A DNA stretch of 29,269 nt from an uncultured Lachnospiraceae bacterium (GTDB lineage: Bacteria > Bacillota > Clostridia > Lachnospirales > Lachnospiraceae), in NCBI GenBank assembly GCA_910578845.1, contig CAJTSL010000030.1:1-29269 (forward strand), given 5' to 3'. Of the stretch, positions 1 through 7,009 are shown piece after piece. The notes under the pieces were generated by a model that saw only the letters and a program-made list of their open reading frames with translations, had not been told where the DNA came from and made no database searches. A program made the position numbers and the translations under genes. Every line of letters begins with the position of its first letter. The first letter of the stretch is position 1.

Positions 1-1
1 C

Positions 2-118
2 CCCTTTTAGTGACTGGCTCTCTTTATAGGTGGCTTGGATTGGCATATAGAGGGCATACATTTTTGACAGTTCCTTTAATCGGTTTAGTTTCTGCCCCTT
101 TGACAAATTGATGTTGTA
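2..118 (-). pseudogene. Truncated open fragment at window edge, mobile-element cargo?
   Basis: The minus strand is open from a TGA at 119-121 to the window edge. It reads as a charged helical peptide containing KLNRLKELSKMYALYMPIQ followed by TYKESQSLKG. An ATG at 59-61 has an AAAGGA ten bases upstream, so a short gene could start there. The open frame instead continues upstream into the left end of the IS3-type element, which fits a gene cut by that insertion or by a later deletion. No continuation is found to the right of the insertion sequence. The amphipathic, lysine-rich character resembles helical tails of relaxase or mobilisation proteins, but this is only an impression and I do not assign a function. 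Confidence 0.3.
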
Positions 119-187
119 TCATTTTAGTTGACACCTCAAACGCAAGGAATTGATGTATAATCAAAGAGAATTAAGGAGGCAGCTACA

Positions 188-528
188 ATGGCAAAACAAC
201 AACGGAAGTACGACATGGAATACAAAATCCAGGCGGTAAAGCTGGCAAAGGAAATTGGCGGCGCAAAAGCGGCTGCTGAATTAGGCATCCCTGAAAACAC
301 AATGCATGCATGGATGAAAGCCGCAAGGGAGGGACGGCTTGACATCGGTTCCGAACCACATACACCACAGACAGCCATGAACCTGGCGGAAGAGCTTACG
401 CTCCTGCGCAGGCAGGCCAAGGAGCAGGAAAAGAAATCCGCCGTTTAAAGGAAGAAAACGAATCCCTTGAGGAAGCAAGCGCTTTTTTCGCCGCCAGCCG
501 CCGGAAGCCTGCAAGGGGCAGGGAATGA
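188..528 (+). pseudogene. IS3-family transposase OrfA, frameshifted
   Basis: OrfA is the DNA-binding subunit of IS3 transposases and recognises the element ends through an N-terminal helix-turn-helix. The start at 188 follows a good AAGGAGG site. Residues 1-55 carry the HTH region (EYKIQAVKLAKEIGG, then AAAELGIPENTMHAWMKAA), followed by a leucine-rich dimerisation coil. The frame stops at 446-448, but the expected coil continues in the frame one base over (EIRRLKEENESLEEASAFFA) to a TGA at 526-528 that overlaps the orfB start as ATGA. The simplest explanation is loss of one A from an A-run at about 429-433 (gaaaag for gaaaaag). A programmed -1 slip at this A-run is possible but the run is short. 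Confidence 0.8.
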
Positions 529-1433
529 TGTTGATCGCCTTAAAAACGGAGGACGGCGTTATCAAAGGAAAGATTTCTTTCTACTGCCGGATGTTAAACG
601 TGACACGGCAGGGATTTTATAAATATCTGGCGAACAAAGGCCGTCCGTGGAAATATCAGGATCTGGCGGATGCCATGCGGGCAATTGTGGCGGAAGATGA
701 ATGCAATGACACTTATGGAAGAGCCCGTATGTATCAGGCTCTTCTGTTGGAACAGCCGGAAGGCGCCCGCATACCCGCAGAACGGGCCGTTTACCGCGCC
801 ATGGAGAAAATCGGGCTCAGCCACCGTCCGGAACGCAAACCGAATGGGACCACCAGAGCAGGCCGTGAAGCGCGCAAATCCGATGGCCTGCTGAAAAGAG
901 ATTTCCGGTCTACAGAGCCGCTCAAAAAATGCGCCACGGACATAACCGAAATCAAAGCAAAAGACGGGAAACCCTACGTGTCTGCCATATTTGACTGTTT
1001 CGACGCCGCGGTTTTAGGCCTGGCAATGGGCACGAACATGAAAGCCGCATTGTGTAACCGCACGCTTGCCAGCGCCGCCCATTCCCATCCGGCGCTCAGG
1101 GGAGCGGCCAACCACTCTGGCCGTGGATCGCAGTACACCAGTGAAACCTACCGTAAGAGCATTGCAAAATACGGCATCCTCCAAAGCATGAACAGCGCCG
1201 ACGGACGCTGCCATGACAATGCCCGGTGTGAAAGCATGTGGGCACGTATGAAAGAGGGACTCATCTATGGGAGGCATGATACAGAAAAGATGACTGTGGG
1301 AGAACTGAAAGCCCTCATCTTTAGATATTTTATCATTTATTGGAATAACAAGAGGATATGCTCCTCCAATGAAGGGCTTCCTCCTATGGTCAAGCGGCAG
1401 GGATATTATGAATCTCTGGACATTGCAGCTTAG
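525..1433 (+). CDS. IS3-family transposase OrfB, second catalytic Asp replaced
   Basis: This 302-residue rve-type integrase-fold protein is the catalytic half of an IS3 transposase. The N-terminal HTH_21-like part (about residues 40-110) precedes the catalytic domain. The first catalytic Asp is in CATDITEIKAKDG and the third acidic residue is the Glu of ARCESMWARMK. The middle motif, normally HSDRGSQYTS, reads HSGRGSQYTS. The GGC codon at about 1109-1111 puts Gly in place of the metal-binding Asp. The length is normal and the frame is otherwise open, so the protein can be made but should lack strand-transfer activity. It overlaps orfA by 4 bases (ATGA), which implies translational coupling. 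Confidence 0.9.
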   Translation: MMLIALKTEDGVIKGKISFYCRMLNVTRQGFYKYLANKGRPWKYQDLADAMRAIVAEDECNDTYGRARMYQALLLEQPEGARIPAERAVYRAMEKIGLSHRPERKPNGTTRAGREARKSDGLLKRDFRSTEPLKKCATDITEIKAKDGKPYVSAIFDCFDAAVLGLAMGTNMKAALCNRTLASAAHSHPALRGAANHSGRGSQYTSETYRKSIAKYGILQSMNSADGRCHDNARCESMWARMKEGLIYGRHDTEKMTVGELKALIFRYFIIYWNNKRICSSNEGLPPMVKRQGYYESLDIAA

Positions 1434-1485
1434 GCATTTATATCCTTGTGAAAAAAGTGTAAACCAATATTGACAATATCATAAC

Positions 1486-1530
1486 GTAAAAAAGGCAGAT
1501 ACGGAACCGTTCTGGTCTTGTATCTGCCTT
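1486..1530 (-). terminator. Rho-independent terminator after repA remnant
   Basis: A perfect 11-bp stem pairs aaggcagatac (1492-1502) with gtatctgcctt (1520-1530) around a 17-nt loop. On the minus strand it is followed by a run of six or more T (plus-strand A run 1488-1493). It sits 60 bases after the repA stop codon, so it ends the minus-strand replication/partition operon. It also lies just outside the right end of the insertion sequence. Confidence 0.85.
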
Positions 1531-1589
1531 GTCGCTGTATTTTATGAAATTTACTATAACTTGTAGGACATTGAACTACAAGTTGACTT

Positions 1590-2507
1590 TTATGTTGTAA
1601 TTCCTTTCTCCTGCCATCCGCCGCCATACATATCATGGTTGACTTCCTGCTGGTAGTAATGCTTCATGGTCGAGAGCGCATTGTACAGGGCGGTAATCAT
1701 GTACGCTTTGACATTGTTTATCTTTACGGTCGTATTCTGCATACAGTCAATGACATACTGTAAATGGAAACTGTTTAACTGCATGAACCACTCTTTTACC
1801 AGTTCATACGGATAGACTTCGCCGCCAATCCGGACTGCCTCATGTTTTATGCAGACTTTCTCATAGATTATCTCATAAAGTTCATGATACAGCTCCCTGT
1901 CATGATAGCTGCTATCGTTCATGAAAATGTCATATTCGATATTTGCTTTTATCTGCCCTATACAGCCAGATGCGCTTTCTATCCTATCAATCACTTCCTT
2001 ACTCTGCTCTGATTGATTGATAGGATTAATATAACTTGAGTCAGTATTATTGTTGTTATATTTAGGCTGCATATTTTGCAAGTCTGGACTTTCGACAGTT
2101 GCAGCACGGTTTTCTTCCCTGTTTTCCAGGTGTCTGTTATCTTCAAAAGAATCAAATTTCTTTACATAAATGATATCCGGTTTACCAAGTCCCTGTTTTT
2201 TCCGTTCAATCAAGCCGATTCCCTTTTTATCATCCAGTTCCGCCAGTACCTTTACACACTTCCCCGTGGAACATCCTAAATTCTCCACGATATTTTCCAG
2301 CGTATAGTATATGTATGCCCTGTTTTCATCATCAAGCCATCCGTTCTTCATGGACAGGGAAAGCCTGTCAAGCATTAACCCATAAAGGAGCTTTGCTTCA
2401 CAAATCCCTGAAACGTATATCTTTTATCAACAGCCGCGGCACTCTGTAACAGGAAAACTGCTCGGCTTCAATCCCATAGAATAATTAAATTTCAAAGCCT
2501 TTTCCAT
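1590..2507 (-). pseudogene. Replication initiator RepA (RepA_N type), frameshifted twice
   Basis: RepA_N proteins initiate replication of plasmids and of the circular form of many clostridial conjugative elements. The long open part (1590-2375) starts in mid-domain with MLDRLSLSMKNGWLDDENRA, a conserved internal stretch of the family. Reading further upstream recovers the missing N-terminus in two other frames. YGIEAEQFSCYRVPRLLI continues to DIRFRDL and then a TGA; before it MEKALKFNY starts at 2507. Joining them needs one lost T near 2480 and a two-base TG loss near 2400, where RDL-CEAKLLYGLMLDR would be continuous. The start at 2507 follows AGGGAGG, which begins directly after the parB stop. 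The C-terminal half is intact, but no full-length initiator can be made. Confidence 0.8.
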
Positions 2508-2526
2508 GCAATGCGCATCCTCCCTA

Positions 2527-3382
2527 CTATCTGCTGTGCCATTCGTCTAAGAGCTGGTAAATGATGCTCTCTATCTCTTCCCTGCCGTATGTGTCCGCAA
2601 AATAATGGCTGATTTTATCGGCTTTTCCTCGGAAAGAATCAGCTTTACCATTGCGGGCGTAAGCTCTCCATTTTTCCCGCACTCCTTTAATTTTGCTGAC
2701 TGTGCAATATTTACGCCGGTATTATTTTCTTCCAGAACGGTAAATACCCACTCCTGTGCTTCGATGTCAAGCAATGAAATATCCAGGCCCTGCATGAAGC
2801 CTGCTTTCTTCATATCCACCATAGCAAGCAGCCCATCTGACAATCGGGACAGCCAGATGTATCTCTGGACTGTCTTTGCGCTCTCTCCTGCCTCTTTGCC
2901 CATTTCCTCGATAGTCCTGCCTTCTGCCTTTTTCCCTTGATGCTTTAAGGCTTCATATTTCATCCGGTAGGCTTTCGCCTTTTCACTCGGCATAATGTCT
3001 TCCCGCTGAATATTCGAGTCTACCATGATGATTGTCGCTTCGTCATCAGAATAATGACGGACTACTATCGGCATTGTTTCCCTGCCCGCAAGTCCGGATG
3101 CGTGTTTCCGGCGGTGTCCGGCTATGATTTCATAGCCGCCGCCTTTCCCCGGTCTTGCAATCCCCGGTACAAGCACGCCATACTGGCGGATGCTTTCTAC
3201 TGTTTCTTCCATCTTTTCATCATCCAGTACGTGGAATGGATGGCCTTGAAGCCATGTAATTCCCCTAAAGGCGCTTCTATGATATGCGCCTCCGCATCTG
3301 CGCATTCAGACGCCCCGAACAGGGCATCATATCCGTTCAGCTTGATGTTTGCCATAACGCCCCTTTTCGCTGTATTAGCCAT
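2527..3382 (-). pseudogene. ParB-type partition protein, frameshifted at both ends
   Basis: ParB proteins bind centromere-like sites and help segregate plasmids or excised elements. The central open stretch contains the ParB nuclease-like fold motifs GYEIIAGHRRKHASGLAG and EATIIMVDSNIQRED, then a helix-turn-helix (GESAKTVQRYIWLSRL). The N-terminus (MANTAKRGVMANIKLNGYD to GELHGFK) is in another frame and rejoins at GHPFHVLDDEKM if one base is restored near 3246. The C-terminus also shifts. Restoring one A in the A-run at about 2623-2626 gives DKISHYFADTYGREEIESI and a stop at 2527-2529. The start at 3382 has a strong AGGAGG site lying inside the end of parA, whose stop overlaps it by 8 bases. 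An internal start at 3355 is also possible. Confidence 0.8.
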
Positions 3383-4078
3383 TAGACAGCACCTCCTTTG
3401 CCAGTCCCGCATAAGCTACCGCTACTTTTCCTTTCGGGTCATGTGCATAAATGCTTATTCCGGCTGCCGATATCTCCGCCGCCTTTACGGAAATGGGGAT
3501 AATATTTTCAAATATCTTTACTTTATCACCGTATGTTCCTATCAGAATACTGCTGATTTCTTTTGCGTAGTTCGTCCGGCTGTCCACCATCGTCATTAAG
3601 ATGCCTTCTATTTCCAGTTTAGGATTGATTTGGCGCCTTACCCTGCCGATTGTCTCAATGAGTTGTTCTAAGCCTTTAACGGCAGATATGCGGCCTGTAC
3701 GGGTATCAGGACGAAATCGGCACAAGCAAGGTCATTGATGGTCACCATTTCGAGTGACGGCATACAGTCTATGAGAATATAATCATATGACTCCGTCACA
3801 CTGTTCACATACTCTTTGAGGACTGTCTCTCGGCTGAGGATATTGATAAGCGATACCTCGATGCCGGAGAATTCTATATTTGCCAGAAGCAACTATACGC
3901 CCTCGTTATGATGAAGTATTCCTTCGTCAGATTCTGGGAAATCCTCGTTTACAATCTGCTCCATGATGGTCACCAGCGTCACTTCCAGCTTGTCCGGCTC
4001 CGTATATCCGAGACTTGCCATAAGGGATCCCTGCGCGTCCACATCAATGAGCAATACTTTCTTTCCCTGTCTTGCCAG
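3375..4078 (-). pseudogene. ParA-type partition ATPase, Walker A deleted, stop and frameshift
   Basis: ParA ATPases drive partition together with ParB. Recognisable parts are LARQGKKVLLIDVDAQGSL (Walker A' region), YDYILIDCMPSLEMVTIND (Walker B), VLIPVQAAYLPLK and ISIYAHDPKGKVAVAYAGL near the C-terminus. Three lesions are visible. The Walker A P-loop (normally KGGVGKTT) is absent because the frame joins a foreign N-terminus at about 4078. A TAG interrupts it at 3893-3895, after HHNEGV. A one-base loss in an A-run near 3675 separates VQAAYLPLK from GLEQLIETIGRV. The product cannot be a working ATPase. Its 3' end carries the ribosome-binding site of parB. Confidence 0.8.
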
Positions 4079-4204
4079 TTTATTTGTACCCTTATTGGCA
4101 AATGGCTCGGATACGGACAACACCGTGATTCTTCTGTCCTTTTCAAGAATCTTTTTAAACCACTTTAAGTCTTTTGTTGTTCCTTGAAGCCGTATTTTCA
4201 GCAT
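4079..4204 (-). pseudogene. DUF3970-like small protein, 5' part fused to parA
   Basis: The first 42 residues of the frame starting at 4204 do not look like ParA. They contain LQGTTKDLKWFKKIL and VLSVSEPFANKGTN, the pattern of the small DUF3970-type proteins that accompany such operons. In that family the sequence would continue with a YFR-Y motif. Here it runs straight into LARQGKKVLLID of ParA, so a deletion has removed the end of this gene together with the start of parA. The ATG at 4204 has GGAGG eight bases upstream. The family call rests on recalled motif similarity and has moderate certainty; the abrupt join is seen directly. Confidence 0.6.
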
Positions 4205-4704
4205 CTAAATCCTCCATTCTTACTCATCCCTGATTGCAGTATTCCGGATAGCGGAGCCTGACTGCTTCCCAAAAATGTAATCCAACTTGTTGGATTTGAG
4301 CATAAACCGCAGCAGAATAAATCTTCTACCGTATAATATCCGTACTCATCTAACTGTTCTTCCAAATCATCATGCGCAAAATCGCTCGGCGCACTGTTGC
4401 AGTATAAGCTGAACGCCAGCCTTACGGCTTTTGCGCTCCCGCTGCTTATCCAGCCATCATAAAGACAGTCCGTATTGATACAATCTATCCTAATATTAAA
4501 AATCTGGTTTATGTTGTTTCTTGTGTCCGCACTGATTCCGAGGCAGTATATCAATGCCTTGTGGCATACATCCTGTGTCCTGCACTTTGGCAAGTACAAG
4601 AAATAAAATTCTTCGTGTTCTTTGTCCTTAAAAGTTATGCCTTCTGTCTTCTGCTTTACGGGCAGAACCGTGGTAACGCCTGCTCTTTTCGCTGTGCTTG
4701 TCAT
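4198..4704 (-). pseudogene. DUF6075-type mobile-element protein, C-terminal frameshift
   Basis: This small protein of unknown function is commonly seen next to parA/parB in clostridial conjugative elements (recalled association). The start at 4704 follows AAGGAGG. Residues 1-140 look intact (GITFKDKEHEEFYFLYLPKC, then YTVEDLFCC). After LFCC the frame goes wrong. The neighbouring frame continues with HFWEAVRLRYPEYCNQG and stops at 4224-4226, which is the family-like ending. One extra T near 4307 explains the shift. An 18-bp perfect palindrome is also inserted at 4279-4296. As it stands, the frame reads on to 4198 and overlaps the next start by 7 bases. Confidence 0.65.
4279..4296. repeat. 18-bp perfect palindrome inserted in DUF6075-type gene
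   Basis: aatccaac-tt-gttggatt forms two 8-base arms around a 2-base centre. Removing exactly these 18 bases restores the protein spacing YAQHFWEAV expected for the family, so it looks like an insertion that kept the frame. What inserted it is unknown. Confidence 0.6.
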
Positions 4705-4745
4705 AATTCATGACCTCCTTTTTGATTTTATTCATTGCCTGACCA

Positions 4746-4792
4746 TAACAAAAAAGGACATTCTCTTAGATTTCTCTAGGAAAATGTCCTTT
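4746..4792 (-). terminator. Rho-independent terminator after lysS
   Basis: A 10-bp perfect stem pairs aaaggacatt (4753-4762) with aatgtccttt (4783-4792). On the minus strand it is followed by a T-run matching the A-run at 4750-4755. It lies between lysS and the decayed partition operon and would stop lysS transcripts. It lies only about 50 bases upstream of the DUF6075-type start, so that operon has no room for an obvious promoter of its own. Confidence 0.85.
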
Positions 4793-4837
4793 CGTACGAA
4801 TTATTCTGTTGGAATCAAAGACTGCTATTTGATACTT

Positions 4838-4934
4838 TTCGGGTATTATCAGGTATTATCTAACCAAAATTTATGTTAGCACCTATGTTAGTAAAGTTTG
4901 ATAAACCTCTCAAAACCCTTGATTTTACTGAACT
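4838..4934. repeat. Short direct repeats at lysS 3' junction, possible attachment-site remnant
   Basis: Two pairs of short direct repeats lie between the terminator and the lysS stop: ggtattatc twice at about 4841-4859, and tatgttag twice near 4872 and 4884. They are followed by an AT-rich stretch with tctcaaaacccttgatttta. Clustered short repeats next to a gene's 3' end, at the edge of a decayed element, are what an integrase attachment region can look like. No integrase gene or second att copy is in the window. Confidence 0.3.
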
Positions 4935-6437
4935 TTACTTATCCAGTGACTTCATCGTCGGGAACAACAACACATCCCTGATCGCCGGGGAATTCGTTAG
5001 CAACATCACTAACCTATCGATCCCATACCCAATGCCCCCTGTTGGCGGCATGCCAATCTCAAGCGCATTTAAGAAATCTTCATCAGTAGTGTTCGCTTCT
5101 TCATCGCCAGCCGCTAGAGCTGCTTCCTGTGCTTTGAAACGCTCTCTCTGGTCAATGGGGTCATTGAGCTCCGAATATGCATTACACATTTCCCGGCAAG
5201 TGATGAACAGCTCAAATCTCTCCACGTAATCTGGATTGCCAGGTTTTTTCTTAGTCAATGGAGATATCTCAACCGGATGATCGAGGATAAATGTCGGCTG
5301 AACCAAGTGTTCCTCTACGAATTCTTCGAAGAAAAGGTTCAATATATCGCCCTTTGTATGGCGCTCTTCATAATGTACGCCTTTTTCATCGGCAATCCGT
5401 TTTGCCTCCGCAGCATCCTTGATTTCATCAAAATCTACGTCTGCATATTGCTTAACAGCCTCTACCATTGTCATTTTGGCAAAAGGCTTGCCCAAATCAA
5501 TCATATCGTCGCCATACGGGATCATGGTCGTTTTGCATACTTCTTCCGCTACATGGCGGAACATGTTCTCTGTCAGTTCCATCATGCCGTTGTAGTCCGT
5601 ATATGCCTGGTACAGTTCCATCAACGTAAATTCCGGGTTATGTCTCGTATCCAGTCCTTCATTGCGGAAAACCCGGCCGATCTCATAAACTCTCTCCAAG
5701 CCGCCTACAATCAATCTCTTTAAGTATAATTCTAAGGAAATACGAAGCTTTACATCTTCATCCAGTGCATTGTAATGCGTTTCAAACGGCCTCGCCGCAG
5801 CGCCTCCCGCATTAGAAACGAGCATGGGTGTTTCCACTTCCAGAAAGCCTTGTCCATCAAGATAACGTCTGATTGAGCTGATAATTTTCGAGCGCATCAC
5901 GAACGTATTTTTCACTTCTTCGTTCATTATCAAGTCTGTATATCTCTGACGGTAACGGATATCCGTATTCACCAGTCCGTGATATTTCTCAGGCAAAATC
6001 TGAAGGCTCTTGGTCAAAAGCGTCACCTTAGCAGCATGAATCGAAATTTCACCCGTTTTCGTCTTAAACACTTCGCCTTCGATTCCTACAATATCGCCTA
6101 CATCATATTTCTTGAAATCCGCATAAGATTCTTCCCCTATGCTGTCTCTCGCCACATAAGATTGGATATTCCCCTCTAGATCCTGCACATTGCAAAAAGA
6201 CGCCTTGCCCATCACGCGTTTGGACATCACACGGCCCGCAACCGATACGGCCTTACCTTCCAATACTTCAAAATTATCTTTGATTTCCTGGCTATGATGT
6301 GTCACGTCATATTTTGTAATCACAAAAGGATCTTTCCCATTCTCTTGTAACGTCGTGAGCTTCTCACGCCTTACTTTTAAAAGCTGATGAATATCTTGCT
6401 CCTGCTGCCCGTTTCCCTGATTCTGCTGCTCTGCCAT
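4935..6437 (-). CDS. lysS: Lysyl-tRNA synthetase, class II
   Basis: Charges tRNA-Lys with lysine in the cytoplasm. The 500-residue length is normal for a bacterial class II LysRS. An OB-fold anticodon-binding domain occupies about residues 60-170 (VSVAGRVMSKRVMGKASFCN). The class II catalytic core follows with motif 2 (VFRNEGLDTRHNPEFTLMEL) and motif 3 near the C-terminus (GGIGYGIDRLVMLLTN). The start at 6437 follows GAAAGGA. The gene is last in a minus-strand run, 30 bases after greA, and a strong terminator lies 140 bases beyond it. A short Gln-rich N-terminal tail (MAEQQNQGNGQQEQ) precedes the first conserved helix. The decayed mobile module lies directly downstream. Confidence 0.97.
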   Translation of the reverse strand: MAEQQNQGNGQQEQDIHQLLKVRREKLTTLQENGKDPFVITKYDVTHHSQEIKDNFEVLEGKAVSVAGRVMSKRVMGKASFCNVQDLEGNIQSYVARDSIGEESYADFKKYDVGDIVGIEGEVFKTKTGEISIHAAKVTLLTKSLQILPEKYHGLVNTDIRYRQRYTDLIMNEEVKNTFVMRSKIISSIRRYLDGQGFLEVETPMLVSNAGGAAARPFETHYNALDEDVKLRISLELYLKRLIVGGLERVYEIGRVFRNEGLDTRHNPEFTLMELYQAYTDYNGMMELTENMFRHVAEEVCKTTMIPYGDDMIDLGKPFAKMTMVEAVKQYADVDFDEIKDAAEAKRIADEKGVHYEERHTKGDILNLFFEEFVEEHLVQPTFILDHPVEISPLTKKKPGNPDYVERFELFITCREMCNAYSELNDPIDQRERFKAQEAALAAGDEEANTTDEDFLNALEIGMPPTGGIGYGIDRLVMLLTNSPAIRDVLLFPTMKSLDK

Positions 6438-6467
6438 CTTCGATGTTTCCTTTCGTTTCCTATGTTT

Positions 6468-6950
6468 TTAATTCGATCTCTGAATTGATAAAACCTTATA
6501 CTGTAACACGCCAGCCTGTGTCTCTACTTGCACAACGTCACCGACTTTGCTGCCGATCAAAGCTTTGCCGACCGGTGATTCATTGGAGATTTTACCTTTC
6601 AGGCTATTTGCCTCTGTTGATCCTACGATTTTATATTCCAGTTCCTCTGCATATTCCATATCCAGAATTCTGACCTGGCACCCTATGTTAATTTTGTCCA
6701 AATCTACTTCGTCTTCTACGACGACTTCTGCATTTTTCAGGATTTTCTCCAGCTCTTCAATCCTTGCCTCAATATCGCGCTGCTCGTCCTTAGCTGCGTC
6801 ATATTCCGCATTTTCTGACAAATCACCCTGTTCTCTCGCTTCTTTTATTTTCTGAGCTACTTCCTGCCGCTTTACGACTTTGAGCTCATGTAATTCATCC
6901 TCATATTTTCTAAGACCTTCATAGGTTAAAATATTCTTTTTCTCTTCCAT
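6468..6950 (-). CDS. greA: Transcription elongation factor GreA
   Basis: GreA enters the RNA polymerase secondary channel and stimulates cleavage of backtracked transcripts. The 160-residue size is normal. Residues 1-80 form the N-terminal coiled coil, with the conserved tip GDLSENAEYDAAK carrying the acidic pair Asp43 and Glu46. The C-terminal FKBP-like domain ends with SPVGKALIGSKVGDVV. The start at 6950 has AAAGGG nine bases upstream. It lies between the unknown repeat-bearing gene and lysS; greA-lysS adjacency is common in Bacillota. Confidence 0.96.
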   Translation of the reverse strand: MEEKKNILTYEGLRKYEDELHELKVVKRQEVAQKIKEAREQGDLSENAEYDAAKDEQRDIEARIEELEKILKNAEVVVEDEVDLDKINIGCQVRILDMEYAEELEYKIVGSTEANSLKGKISNESPVGKALIGSKVGDVVQVETQAGVLQYKVLSIQRSN

Positions 6951-7009
6951 GACAATTCGCCCTTTCCTGTCTATGTTTTATTCTCCATTGTTTATTTTAG
7001 ACACGATAC

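Larger units (their letters stand above)
112..1481 (+). mobile_element. Degenerate IS3-family insertion sequence
   Basis: Two overlapping reading frames typical of IS3 elements (orfA 188-528 and orfB 525-1433) lie between imperfect terminal inverted repeats. The left end contains TTTTAGTTGACAC (to 134). The right end, read on the other strand, contains ATATTGGTTTACAC (from 1457). Both tips begin with TG, giving an element of about 1370 bp, normal for the family. I see no matching target duplication: the left flank ends TTGA and the right flank begins TAAC. A TATAAT box at 156-161 and the site AAGGAGG at 174-180 precede orfA. orfA has a frameshift and orfB has lost a catalytic aspartate, so the copy should be immobile on its own. 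Confidence 0.8.

Noticed and set aside
420..450. Programmed -1 frameshift inside IS3 orfA
   Set aside because: The A-run is short and lies well before the normal orfA/orfB overlap, which is intact as ATGA at 525-528. A one-base loss explains the sequence better.
1590..4704. Sequencing error as the cause of the many frameshifts
   Set aside because: Lesions are confined to mobile-element genes. About 24 kb of housekeeping genes in the same sequence have no frameshift, and a stop codon, a deletion fusion and a palindrome insertion are also present.
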